From positions 53,593 through 117,592 of the forward strand of contig NZ_JBHYFV010000011.1 in the NCBI RefSeq assembly GCF_051859345.1: a stretch of 64,000 bases of DNA, in the 5' to 3' direction. Of this stretch, positions 23,443-31,393 are shown in pieces. A program made the position numbers and the translations under genes. The notes below the pieces were generated by a model. It searched no databases, was not told the DNA's origin, and was given only the letters and a program-made list of their open reading frames with translations. The stretch is from Marivita sp051859345 (GTDB lineage Bacteria; Pseudomonadota; Alphaproteobacteria; Rhodobacterales; Rhodobacteraceae). The stretch's first letter is position 1, and each line of letters starts with the position of its first letter.

Positions 23443-24840
23443 ATGCCAACCCAGAAGCTTTACGCCGGTGCCAAGCTGCGTGAGATTCGCACGCGGCTGG
23501 GACTCACTCAGCGCGATTTCTCGGCCAAGATGGGGGTGTCGCTGCCCTATCTGAACCAGATGGAAAACAACAAGCGCCCACTGTCGACCACCGTGGTTCT
23601 TGCGTTGGCACAGGAATTCGGCGTCGATGTCACCGAACTGGGCCAGGGTGATGCCGAGCGGATGATTTCGGACATGCGCGAGGCGCTGGCCGATCCGGTC
23701 TTTGCCGACACCTCCCCCCCGATTGCCGATTTGCGCCTGACCGCCTCGAACGCGCCGGGTCTGGCGCGGGCGTTTCTGGAACTGCACCGCGCCTACCGCC
23801 AGACCCATGAGCGGCTGGCGTCACTGGACGAGGCACTGGGGCGCGAAGGCGCGCAATTGCAACCCAGCCCCTGGGAAGAGGTGCGGGACTTCTTCCACTA
23901 TTGCGACAATTACATCGACGCGGTGGACAAGGCCGCAGAACATGTGGCGACCAAGCTGACAGGGTCCGACCGCGTGCGCGCCGCCATTCGCGGGCTGGAG
24001 AACGAAGGCCTGCATGTGCGCTTTGCCAATGTGCCCGACCTGCGCCGATTTGATGAGCTGCGACAGGAACTGACGCTGTCCTCCCTCGCGGCCCCCGAAA
24101 CCCAGACGTTTCAGATGATGCTGCAACTGGCACTGACGCGGCATGGCAAGCTGCTGGACGCGACGCTTGACCTTGGCCGATTCCAATCCGACGCCGCCCG
24201 CGACATCGCGCGGCTGGGTCTGGCCAACTATTTCGCCGGGGCGGCGGTGATGCCTTATGGGCAATTCCTGCAAGCCGCGCATGACACGCGCCATGATCTG
24301 GAACTGATGGCCCGTCGCTTTGGCGCGTCCATCGAACAGGTGGCACATCGCCTGTCGACGCTGCAACGGCCCGGAGCGAAAGGCATCCCGTTCTTCTTTG
24401 TCCGCGTCGATCAGGCGGGCACGATCACCAAGCGCCATTCCGCCACACGCCTGCAATTCGCCCGCTTCGGCGGGGCGTGTCCCTTGTGGAACGTACATCG
24501 CGCCTTCGAGACACCGGGACGATTCCTGCGGCAACTGGCCGAAACACCGGACGGGGTGCGCTATATCAGCCTCGCGCGGGATGTGTCCAAGACCGGTGGA
24601 CATTTCGGCGCACCCGTGCGGCGCTACGCGATTGCGCTGGGGTGCGAGGTGAAACATGCAGGCGCGCTGGTCTATGCCGACGGGCTGGACCTGAACCGCG
24701 ACGGCGCGTTCGAGCCGATCGGGATTTCGTGCCGCATCTGCGAGCGGGCGAATTGCCACCAACGCTCGGTCCCACCGCTGGAGCGCAAGCTGACGATCCA
24801 GACGCATCGTCGGGGGATTTTACCCTACGAATTGAATTAG
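23443..24840 (+). CDS. pccR: XRE-family short-chain fatty acyl-CoA regulator (PccR-like)
   Basis: A 465-residue transcription factor. The N-terminal helix-turn-helix (about 9-62, GAKLREIRTRLGLTQRDFSAKMGVSLPYLNQMENNKRPLS in sequence order) is of the XRE type. The middle resembles the IrrE/DUF955 region without an intact HExxH. The C-terminus is the ScfR (DUF2083) domain with Cys346 (GGACPLW) and Cys430, Cys433 and Cys438 (SCRICERANC). In the relative PrpR, equivalent cysteines hold an iron-sulfur cluster. Related regulators sense propionyl-CoA and bind TTTGCAAA sites, which surround this gene and pccB. GAGG precedes the ATG by five bases. Confidence 0.88.
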   Translation: MPTQKLYAGAKLREIRTRLGLTQRDFSAKMGVSLPYLNQMENNKRPLSTTVVLALAQEFGVDVTELGQGDAERMISDMREALADPVFADTSPPIADLRLTASNAPGLARAFLELHRAYRQTHERLASLDEALGREGAQLQPSPWEEVRDFFHYCDNYIDAVDKAAEHVATKLTGSDRVRAAIRGLENEGLHVRFANVPDLRRFDELRQELTLSSLAAPETQTFQMMLQLALTRHGKLLDATLDLGRFQSDAARDIARLGLANYFAGAAVMPYGQFLQAAHDTRHDLELMARRFGASIEQVAHRLSTLQRPGAKGIPFFFVRVDQAGTITKRHSATRLQFARFGGACPLWNVHRAFETPGRFLRQLAETPDGVRYISLARDVSKTGGHFGAPVRRYAIALGCEVKHAGALVYADGLDLNRDGAFEPIGISCRICERANCHQRSVPPLERKLTIQTHRRGILPYELN

Positions 24841-24849
24841 GCGGGGCGA

Positions 24850-24888
24850 CGATGCGTCACCGCATCGTTTGTTTCCGTGAACGGAAAC
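24850..24888 (+). terminator. paired hairpins after pccR
   Basis: CGATGCG-TCAC-CGCATCG (24850-24867) is followed by TTTGTTT, and then by a second palindrome GTTTCCG-TGAA-CGGAAAC (24871-24888). The first can terminate pccR transcription. The arrangement matches the pair at 13598-13639. Confidence 0.6.
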
Positions 24889-24974
24889 ATCTGGGGACTC
24901 TGCCCGCCGTCCATTGGGCTTGAACCAATGGCGCCAAATGAACGGACCCCGAGGTATTTTTGGCCCAAAGAAGC

Positions 24975-25637
24975 CTAGGCCTCTGCGACCGGCCAGCGTT
25001 GCGCGAGATTTGCCATCAGGGCGCGATCGGTGTCGTCGAGGGGACCTGTGGCGCCGGGACGAAAGCGCAGGCGGAAAGAGTGCAGCAGGGTTTCGGGGGG
25101 TACGTCGGCGGTGTAGCCGAAGGTTCTGGCGGTCTCAAGAAAATCGCCTTCGCCATCGGCGGCGGGCCAGATGGACAGGCCTTGCCGGGACAGGCGTTGC
25201 CAGTCGAACCGCGCGCCGGGATCGATCTTGCGGCCCGGCGCCATGTCGGAATGGCCGATCACGCGTTCGGGTGGGATCATATGGCGCGCCATGATGCCGT
25301 CCACCAGCGTTTCGAGCGCATTCATCTGTCTTGCGGCAAACGGCGCGCCGCCAGTGTTGGCAATCTCGATGCCGATGGAGCGGGAATTGACATCCGTGAT
25401 TGGGCCCCACGCCCCTGACCCGGCATGCCAGGCGCGGTCGGATTCATCCACCAGCTGCCAGACCGTGCCGTCAGCGCCCAAGACGTAATGCGCCGAGACC
25501 TGCGCATCGCTGTGGCACAGCCAGTCACGCGCCTTTTGTGCGCAGTCCATTGCCGTGTAGTGCAGCACGATCAGGTCAGGCCGCGCGCCGTCCCGGCGCG
25601 GCCCGCAATTGGGGGATGGGTGCCAGAGCGGCGTCAG
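24975..25637 (-). CDS. N-acetylmuramoyl-L-alanine amidase (AmpD-like), non-standard start
   Basis: A zinc amidase that cleaves the muramic acid-peptide bond of peptidoglycan fragments. Visible ligands and motifs are LHYTAM (Zn His), SAHYVLGADGTVWQLVDESDRAWHAG, SRSIGIEIAN, and HSDMAPGRKIDPG (second His and Asp). Family homology (WHPSPN.GPRRDG.RPDLIVLHYTAM) continues upstream of the first conventional start, a GTG at 25568, back to a CTG at 25637. That CTG overlaps the preceding TGA as CTGA, in the position where ATGA would be expected. I therefore give 25637 (220 residues) but mark the start as uncertain. There is no signal peptide. Confidence 0.85.
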   Translation of the reverse strand: MTPLWHPSPNCGPRRDGARPDLIVLHYTAMDCAQKARDWLCHSDAQVSAHYVLGADGTVWQLVDESDRAWHAGSGAWGPITDVNSRSIGIEIANTGGAPFAARQMNALETLVDGIMARHMIPPERVIGHSDMAPGRKIDPGARFDWQRLSRQGLSIWPAADGEGDFLETARTFGYTADVPPETLLHSFRLRFRPGATGPLDDTDRALMANLAQRWPVAEA

Positions 25638-26347
25638 TTGCGCACCGCGCGGAACGGTGCGGGATCCCAGCTGCAGGCAAAGCCATCGCCATCGGGATCG
25701 AGGTTCTGACGGTCCCGTTCCGGTCCACCCCGCGCCAGGAATTCCTCTTGCGCGAGGTCGGCCGACGTGAACGCGGCACAGTTGCGCAGGTTGCGGTTCT
25801 CGGTGGCAAAGGAAGACCGGCGATAGATCGGCGCGCCTTTGGGATTGGTGGTCTGCAGGGCGTAGGCCACAATGTTCGGCGTGTCGGTACCGGGACGTGT
25901 CGGCAAAGCCTCGGGCTGAATGATCTGGTAGCGCGCACGGTTCTGCGCGATCAGCGCCGCGTCACCTTCGATGGAGCGCGTGTTGGCGACCGCGTCGAAA
26001 TCGTTTTCCGCCGAGATACCGGCAGCGTTTTCAACAACGTCCGGTGCCGGGTTGGCGGGGGAGGCATTGACCGGGTCGATACCGGAATTGGCCCGCCTTG
26101 CGTCAAGCGCGGCCTGATCCAGAGGTCCGGTTGCCGACAGGGGCGCACCGGTGACCTGTGGTGGTGCGCCGATCGTGGTGGGGGACGCACGGCCTTCAAG
26201 CACTTCGTCGCGGCGTTGCTGGTAGTTGTCGTAATTGTCAAAACCGACGCCCTGCGCGCTGTCGGGGATGTTGCTGGTACACGCGGTCAGCGCAAGCAGC
26301 AGAGCGCCGCCCGCCAATCCGCGGAAGAAGGGGTGTCTTTGTGTCAT
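25634..26347 (-). CDS. lipoprotein with C-terminal excalibur-like domain
   Basis: A 237-residue exported protein. The N-terminus MTQRHPFFRGLAGGALLLALTAC is a lipoprotein signal (lipobox Cys23). A long low-complexity linker rich in Ala, Pro and Asp follows. The C-terminal 45 residues (NCAAFTSADLAQEEFLARGGPERD, then DPDGDGFACSWDP) match the excalibur-type pattern with a DxDxDG calcium-binding-like loop and two conserved cysteines. GAGG precedes ATG 26347 at normal spacing; longer in-frame starts lack a signal peptide. It overlaps the amidase gene by four bases, so both may act on the cell envelope. Confidence 0.82.
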   Translation of the reverse strand: MTQRHPFFRGLAGGALLLALTACTSNIPDSAQGVGFDNYDNYQQRRDEVLEGRASPTTIGAPPQVTGAPLSATGPLDQAALDARRANSGIDPVNASPANPAPDVVENAAGISAENDFDAVANTRSIEGDAALIAQNRARYQIIQPEALPTRPGTDTPNIVAYALQTTNPKGAPIYRRSSFATENRNLRNCAAFTSADLAQEEFLARGGPERDRQNLDPDGDGFACSWDPAPFRAVRN

Positions 26348-26369
26348 ATCCTGCCTCATTTGGCGCGGT

Positions 26370-27854
26370 TTACCACCATTGCACGGGCTTCGCCACAAAC
26401 CCGGCTGCCTGTTCCAGCGCATAGGCGGTATTCAGCAGGTCACCTTCTTCCCACGGGCGTCCGATCAGCTGAAGGCCGAGGGGAAGGCCCTGCCTGTCAA
26501 GGCCGGTGGGCACCGAGATGCCTGGAAGGCCGGCCAGGTTGACCGTGACCGTGAAGACGTCGTTGAGATACATCTCGACCGGATCATCCACCCGACGGCC
26601 CAGTTCAAAGGCAGCAGACGGTGTTGCCGGGGTCAGGATCGCATCGACACCTTGCGCGAACACATCTTCGAAGTCGCGCTTGATCAGGGTGCGGACCTTG
26701 CGGGCGCGGTTGTAATAGGCGTCGTAGAACCCTGCGGACAGCACATAGGTGCCGACCATGACGCGGCGCTGCACCTCGGGGCCGAAGCCTTCGGCGCGGG
26801 TTTTCTCGTACATGTCGGTGATGCCGTCACCCTGCGCCAGTTTCGCGCGGTGGCCATAGCGCACACCGTCATACCGCGCGAGGTTGCTTGACGCTTCGGC
26901 GGGGGCAATGACGTAATAGGCGGGCAGCGCGTATTTGGTGTGCGGCAGGGAGATGTCGCGGATCGTGGCACCCGCGTCTTCGAGCATCTTGCGCCCTTCT
27001 GACCACAGCGCCTCGATTTCGTCAGGCATGCCGTCCATGGTGTATTCGCGCGGGATGCCGATGGTCTTGCCGCGGATGTCGCCGGTCAGCATCGCTTCGA
27101 AATTCGGTACGGCCAGATCGGCCGAGGTGCTGTCCTTGGGATCGTGACCACACATCGCCTCGAGCATGATGGCGGCGTCGCGGACGTCCTTTGTCATTGG
27201 TCCCGCCTGATCGAGGCTGGAGGCAAAGGCCACCACCCCCCAGCGCGAGCAGCGCCCATAGGTCGGCTTGATCCCCGTGATGCCGGTAAAGGCGGCGGGT
27301 TGGCGGATCGAGCCCCCGGTGTCGGTTCCGGTGGCCGCAAGGCACAGGTCTGCGGCAACGGCAGAGGCCGAGCCACCCGAGGAGCCACCCGGCGTCAGGG
27401 CCGCGTCATCATTGCCGCGTCGCCACGGGTTGGTCACGTTGCCATAGGTGGAGGTCTCGTTCGACGAGCCCATGGCGAATTCGTCCATGTTCAGCTTGCC
27501 CAGCATCACCGCGCCTGCGCCGAACAACTGGCTTGTGATGGTGCTTTCGTATTCGGGTTTGAACCCCTTGAGGATCGCGCTGGCGGCCTGTGACGGCACA
27601 CCTTTGGTGCAGAACAGATCCTTGATGCCCAGCGGAATGCCACACATGTCGGGGGCGTCGCCCGATTTGATCCGGTCATCTGCAGAGCGCGCCTGCCCCA
27701 GCGCCACCTCTGGCGTTTTGTGGACAAAGGCACCCAGAGCGTCGGCGGCATCAATCGCTTTCAGGCAGGCCTCGGTCAGTTCGACACTGGTGACATCGCC
27801 CTTGCGCAACGCATCGCGGGCTTCGGAAATCTTGAGTTTGGTCAGGTCAGACAT
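26370..27854 (-). CDS. gatA: aspartyl/glutamyl-tRNA amidotransferase subunit A
   Basis: A 494-residue amidase-signature enzyme that releases ammonia from glutamine for GatB to convert Glu-tRNA(Gln) or Asp-tRNA(Asn). The catalytic triad is visible: Lys78 (GIPLGIKDLF), cis-Ser158 (TPGGSSGGS) and Ser182 (GTDTGGSIRQPA). Two adjacent ATGs (27857 and 27854) overlap the gatC stop; I use 27854 because family members start with MSDL. gatB is not in this window. Confidence 0.96.
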   Translation of the reverse strand: MSDLTKLKISEARDALRKGDVTSVELTEACLKAIDAADALGAFVHKTPEVALGQARSADDRIKSGDAPDMCGIPLGIKDLFCTKGVPSQAASAILKGFKPEYESTITSQLFGAGAVMLGKLNMDEFAMGSSNETSTYGNVTNPWRRGNDDAALTPGGSSGGSASAVAADLCLAATGTDTGGSIRQPAAFTGITGIKPTYGRCSRWGVVAFASSLDQAGPMTKDVRDAAIMLEAMCGHDPKDSTSADLAVPNFEAMLTGDIRGKTIGIPREYTMDGMPDEIEALWSEGRKMLEDAGATIRDISLPHTKYALPAYYVIAPAEASSNLARYDGVRYGHRAKLAQGDGITDMYEKTRAEGFGPEVQRRVMVGTYVLSAGFYDAYYNRARKVRTLIKRDFEDVFAQGVDAILTPATPSAAFELGRRVDDPVEMYLNDVFTVTVNLAGLPGISVPTGLDRQGLPLGLQLIGRPWEEGDLLNTAYALEQAAGFVAKPVQWW

Positions 27855-28141
27855 CATTCAACCACCTTCGGCACGGCGAAAAACCCCTCGCGGGCGTCCG
27901 GTGCGTTGGCCAGGATCTTGTCCTGCATGCCGCCATCGGTCACACCGTCAACGCGGCGCTTGAGACGCATGGGTTCCACGCTGACCATCGGTTCAACGCC
28001 GTCCACATCGACCTCGTTCAATTGCTCGATGAAGCCAAGGATATTGCTGAACTCCTGCGCCAGTGCGGGAAGCGCATCGGCTTCTACGCGGATGCGCGCA
28101 AGCTTGGCCACTCGTGCGGCGGTTTCAATGTCGATGGACAT
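27854..28141 (-). CDS. gatC: aspartyl/glutamyl-tRNA amidotransferase subunit C
   Basis: A 95-residue stabilising subunit that wraps between GatA and GatB. It has the typical start MSIDIETAARVAKLARIRVEADALPALAQEFSNILGFIEQL and the extended C-terminus (VEPMRLKRRVDGVTDGGMQDKILANAPDAREGFFAVPKVVE, read in parts). It is translationally coupled to gatA. The 89-base spacer upstream separates it from bchJ on the same strand, with no obvious terminator, so readthrough is possible. Confidence 0.95.
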   Translation of the reverse strand: MSIDIETAARVAKLARIRVEADALPALAQEFSNILGFIEQLNEVDVDGVEPMVSVEPMRLKRRVDGVTDGGMQDKILANAPDAREGFFAVPKVVE

Positions 28142-28230
28142 GGCGCGTCGTCCTCTTGAATTGCGGAAATGCCTTTGACGACGCGTTTAGCGATGTGGTG
28201 GTTGGGGTTCAAGTGGGTGGGTGGCCTGCG

Positions 28231-28823
28231 TCACCCACGCGTGATCGCAAACCGGCACCGGTCTTGACCGGGCATGGCGCAACAGTTGGTTTCCCGGCAG
28301 CAACAACGCGGGTGTACCAGAACCTGATACAGCCTTTCGAACACGGCCGCGTGCCAATGACACAAGCGGACGGCGCTGTGTTCCCCGCGCACGATCGGGT
28401 TGTCCGCGATGTCGAAACACCAGGGAGAGACGACGCGGAACGCACCCGAGCCAGCAAAGGTCCAGGCGTGTTTCGCAATGGCCTGCGACAGCACACGGGC
28501 TGCGAGGGGCGCGGGCATGAGTTTCAACACGATCCGCACCGGCTTTGGGATGCGGTGGGCGAGGATGTAATCAGCAGTGCCCCTGCCCGCCTCTGAGGCA
28601 AGGTCGGCGGCCAGATCGGGCGCCGTTCGGCGCAACAGTTGGTGCAGATGCGCGGCGTCGGTTTCGGGGATCATGCATGTGCCGTCGGGCACGTCGCGCA
28701 GCCCGGCCTCGGCCAGCATCTGAGCGGTGTGTGCTGGACCAAACGCCCGGTCCAGCGGCGCAATCAGTTGCAGGATGGCGTTGGGGCCAATCAGCGCGCC
28801 CTGACCGGCCGCGTGGCGGACAT
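28231..28823 (-). CDS. bchJ: BchJ (V4R-domain bacteriochlorophyll biosynthesis protein), probable frameshift near start
   Basis: BchJ was first described as the 8-vinyl reductase of bacteriochlorophyll synthesis and is now often viewed as an accessory or carrier protein. The C-terminal part is clear: YILAHRIPKPVRIVLKLMPAPLAARVLSQAI, WTFAGSGAFR, and the V4R end HPRCCCRETNCCAMPGQDRCRF. The first in-frame ATG (28719) would cut off conserved sequence. The frame upstream encodes LIGPNAILQLIAPLDRAFGP but has no ATG, GTG or TTG. An ATG at 28823, just after the bchE stop, is one base out of frame; adding one G near 28796 would give MSATRPVRAALIGPNAILQL. A real deletion or a sequencing error are both possible. 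Confidence 0.8.
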
Positions 28824-28825
28824 CC

Positions 28826-30490
28826 TCAGACGTCCTCCATTTGCTGCGATCCCCCTCCGCAGGCTTTGACCTCGGCCCCGTTTGGCAGTTTGAAGCCTTC
28901 GGTCCGTTCGGCCGAGCGTTCCTTCATCTGCGCCTTCACTGCCTCGCGGCGTTCCTTTGCGGCAGCGGCCTTGTCGGCGGAAGACACCCAATCCTCCATC
29001 TGCGCCTCGGCAATGGTGCGGGTCTCGTCAAAGTGGAAATCCAGCTTGTTCTTGGATTGCGGGCCGGTGTATCCGACCTTGCCCAGATCATAGAACGTGC
29101 GCCCAACACCCGCCTTGAGGAAGGCATAGAGACAGCCCAGCAGATAGCGCCGCCGGAACCCGGTGCCGCGCCACGGATAGTGGAACAGCGCCTTTTTCAT
29201 GTAGAAGCGGCGGTAATTGTTCATCACACCGTCCAGCAGCTCCCCCCGCTCCATCGCGGCGGGCTTCATGATCGGCGTGACGAAGTTATGGCGACTGAAA
29301 TCAAAGACTTCGACCTGATCCTTCAACTCTTGGAACAGCGGCGTGAAGGGCCACGGCGTGTACATCGACCAGTTCGCCAGATCGGGCTGCCAGTCCCACG
29401 CCATCTGGTAGGTTTCCTCCAAAGTTTCGGGGGTTTCGTTGTCGAGACCAACGATGAACTGCGCCTCGACCAGAATGTCGGCTTCACGCAGCAGGCGAAT
29501 GGCGGTCTTGTTCTCGTCGACCTTGGTTTCCTTGTTGAAGATGTCGAGCTTCATCTGCGCCGCCGCCTCGGTGCCCAAGGACACATGCACCAGCCCCGCC
29601 TTGCGGTAGAACTTGAGCAGATCGCGGTCGCGGTAGATGTCGGTCACGCGGGTGTTGATGCCCCACTTGACCCGGTCGGGAAGACCGCGGTCGATCAGTT
29701 CCTGACAGAAGGCCACGAATTTTTTCTTGTTGATGGTGGGTTCCTCGTCGGCAAGGATGAAGAAGCCGACGCCGTGGTTGTCCACCAGATCCTCGATCTC
29801 GTCCACCACGTCCTTGGGATCACGCACGCGGTAATCGCGCCAGAACTTCCACTGCGAACAGAAGGAACAGGTGAAGGGACAGCCGCGCGCAAGGTTGGGG
29901 ATGGCCACACGCGTGCCGAGCGGGATGTAGATGTATTTCGACCATTCCAGAACGGTCCAGTCGGGTTTGATCTTGGACAGATCCTTGACCGTGCTCGCCG
30001 CCGGAGTTGCGACGATCTGATCGCCGTCCAAGAACGCAAGTCCCTTGATCTTGTGCTTGTCGGCAGGCCAGCGCCCATCTTCGATGGCAAGCATCAGTTC
30101 GGTGCAGATTTCCTCACCTTCGCCCCGCACGATCACATCGACCCACGGCGCTTCAGAGAAAACCTGCTTGTACATGAAGGTCGCGTGCACCCCACCCAGC
30201 ATCCGCACGGCTTTGGGAACCACTTCGCTGGCCACCCTGAGCACATCTTCAGCGCGGTAGATCGACGGGGTGATCGCGGTCACACCAACCACATCGGGTT
30301 GGATGTCTTCCATGCGGCGGGCCAGTTCGGCATCCGACACATTGTCCGTCATCGCGTCGATGAAGTGGATGTCATCAAACCCCGCCTGCCGCAGATGGCC
30401 TGACAGATACGCCACCCAGGCGGGCGGCCAGGTGCCTGCAATCTCGGCCCCGCCAGAGCGGTAATTCGGATGGACAAACAAAATGCGCAT
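28826..30490 (-). CDS. bchE: anaerobic magnesium-protoporphyrin IX monomethyl ester cyclase
   Basis: Oxygen-independent cyclase forming the isocyclic E ring of bacteriochlorophyll. The 554 residues comprise an N-terminal cobalamin-binding domain (RILFVHPNYRSGGAE, GVTAITPSIYRAEDVLR, MLGGVHATFMY) and a radical-SAM domain with the cluster motif at Cys204, Cys208 and Cys211 (ARGCPFTCSFC). Further family patterns are FILADEEPTINKKKF, GLDNETPETLEETYQ and YTPWPFTPLFQEL. The C-terminal helical tail is Lys/Glu-rich. GGGAGAG precedes the ATG. bchJ follows after the stop, the normal bchEJ order. Upstream are two PpsR-type boxes and an FnrL-type box. No other photosynthesis gene is in the window. Confidence 0.95.
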   Translation of the reverse strand: MRILFVHPNYRSGGAEIAGTWPPAWVAYLSGHLRQAGFDDIHFIDAMTDNVSDAELARRMEDIQPDVVGVTAITPSIYRAEDVLRVASEVVPKAVRMLGGVHATFMYKQVFSEAPWVDVIVRGEGEEICTELMLAIEDGRWPADKHKIKGLAFLDGDQIVATPAASTVKDLSKIKPDWTVLEWSKYIYIPLGTRVAIPNLARGCPFTCSFCSQWKFWRDYRVRDPKDVVDEIEDLVDNHGVGFFILADEEPTINKKKFVAFCQELIDRGLPDRVKWGINTRVTDIYRDRDLLKFYRKAGLVHVSLGTEAAAQMKLDIFNKETKVDENKTAIRLLREADILVEAQFIVGLDNETPETLEETYQMAWDWQPDLANWSMYTPWPFTPLFQELKDQVEVFDFSRHNFVTPIMKPAAMERGELLDGVMNNYRRFYMKKALFHYPWRGTGFRRRYLLGCLYAFLKAGVGRTFYDLGKVGYTGPQSKNKLDFHFDETRTIAEAQMEDWVSSADKAAAAKERREAVKAQMKERSAERTEGFKLPNGAEVKACGGGSQQMEDV

Positions 30491-30507
30491 GACGACTCTC
30501 CCAGTTC

Positions 30508-30525
30508 TGTCAACTTACATTGACA
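30508..30525. promoter_or_regulatory. PpsR/CrtJ-type box 1 upstream of bchE
   Basis: TGTCAACTTACATTGACA matches the PpsR/CrtJ consensus TGT-N12-ACA with symmetric TGTCAA/TTGACA arms. It lies 18 bases upstream of the bchE start codon, overlapping the expected promoter or leader. Confidence 0.8.
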
Positions 30526-30532
30526 CTTAAAG

Positions 30533-30550
30533 CGTCAGTTTAAATTGACA
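30533..30550. promoter_or_regulatory. PpsR/CrtJ-type box 2 upstream of bchE
   Basis: CGTCAGTTTAAATTGACA matches TGT-N12-ACA with one mismatch at the first base. It is seven bases beyond box 1, the close tandem arrangement expected for cooperative PpsR binding. Confidence 0.7.
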
Positions 30551-30558
30551 TAAATCAA
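30545..30558. promoter_or_regulatory. FnrL-type box upstream of bchE
   Basis: TTGACATAAATCAA fits the Rhodobacter FnrL/FNR pattern TTGAY-N4-ATCAA. It overlaps the end of PpsR box 2, so low-oxygen activation and PpsR repression could compete. It is about 60 bases upstream of the bchE ATG and 73 bases before the divergent hydrolase gene. Confidence 0.7.
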
Positions 30559-30630
30559 AACGCATCCGCGCCCTTTCCCGACGCGACACATGTGATAGCC
30601 TGCAAACAACAGGACAAAAGGAGATCACGG

Positions 30631-31323
30631 ATGAATATCATTTGGTTGGGACACGGCTCGTTCCGGATCGAGATCGGCGATCAGGTGCTGCTGGTGGACC
30701 CTTGGTTGAACGGAAATCCGATGATGGAGACCAAGGATCACGCGGCCGCGATTGAAGGCGCGACGCATATTCTGGTCACACATGGCCATGGTGATCATAC
30801 CGCCGACATCGTCGAGATCTCGGGCAAGACCGGTGCACCGGTCTCGGGGATGGTCGAACTGGCCAAACACCTGCACGGTCTTGGCGCGAAAGAAGGCCAC
30901 GCCTTCAACAAGGGCGGCACGATCACACTGGGCAATACGGCAGCGACGCTGGTGCCTGCCTCGCATTCGTCGACCATGCAGGTTGGGGACACGCCGCGAT
31001 ATATGGGGATGGAGACGGGGTTCATCCTGCGCGGCGACGGGAAAACGCTCTATTTCTCGGGGGACACGTCGATCATGGCCGACATGGACTGGATCGGCGA
31101 TTACTACCGACCGGATATCGGGATTCTGTCGGCGGGCGGGTACTACACGATGGACATGGCCGGGGTCGCCTATGCGGCCAAACGGTATTTCGACTTCAAG
31201 ACGCTGATTCCCTGCCATTACCGCACCTTCCCGGCGCTGGAACAATCGGCCGAAGGGCTGGTGCGGGCGCTTCCGGACTTGGACGTGATCGAACCGCAGG
31301 TGATGCAGGCGATCACGCTGTAA
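30631..31323 (+). CDS. metal-dependent hydrolase, UPF0173 / metallo-beta-lactamase fold
   Basis: A 230-residue cytoplasmic hydrolase with the metal motif HGHGDH at 51-56, a further ligand region (PASHSSTMQVGD), a GDTS strand (LYFSGDTSIMADM) and a C-terminal PCHYRTFP histidine. This matches the UPF0173 group of lactonase-like hydrolases with unknown substrates. AAAGGAG is seven bases before ATG 30631. It is divergent from bchE and shares the 140-base spacer holding the PpsR and FnrL boxes. Confidence 0.9.
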   Translation: MNIIWLGHGSFRIEIGDQVLLVDPWLNGNPMMETKDHAAAIEGATHILVTHGHGDHTADIVEISGKTGAPVSGMVELAKHLHGLGAKEGHAFNKGGTITLGNTAATLVPASHSSTMQVGDTPRYMGMETGFILRGDGKTLYFSGDTSIMADMDWIGDYYRPDIGILSAGGYYTMDMAGVAYAAKRYFDFKTLIPCHYRTFPALEQSAEGLVRALPDLDVIEPQVMQAITL

Positions 31324-31329
31324 TCCGGT

Positions 31330-31357
31330 CGGCAAGCCCGTTCGACCGGGCTTGCCG
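31330..31357. terminator. hairpin between convergent genes
   Basis: CGGCAAGCCCG and CGGGCTTGCCG (11 perfect pairs, six-base loop) sit between the hydrolase stop and the convergent sulfhydrylase stop. The T/A runs are weak (CATTGTCAAAAAT), so termination in both directions is plausible but unproven. Confidence 0.55.
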
Positions 31358-31393
31358 CATTGTCAAAAATGCGGAGAAGGGCCTTCCCCGGTC

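Noticed and set aside
28841..30403. A 520-codon plus-strand frame opposite bchE
   Set aside because: It mirrors bchE codons and has no start context or family motif; bchE has intact radical-SAM and cobalamin motifs.
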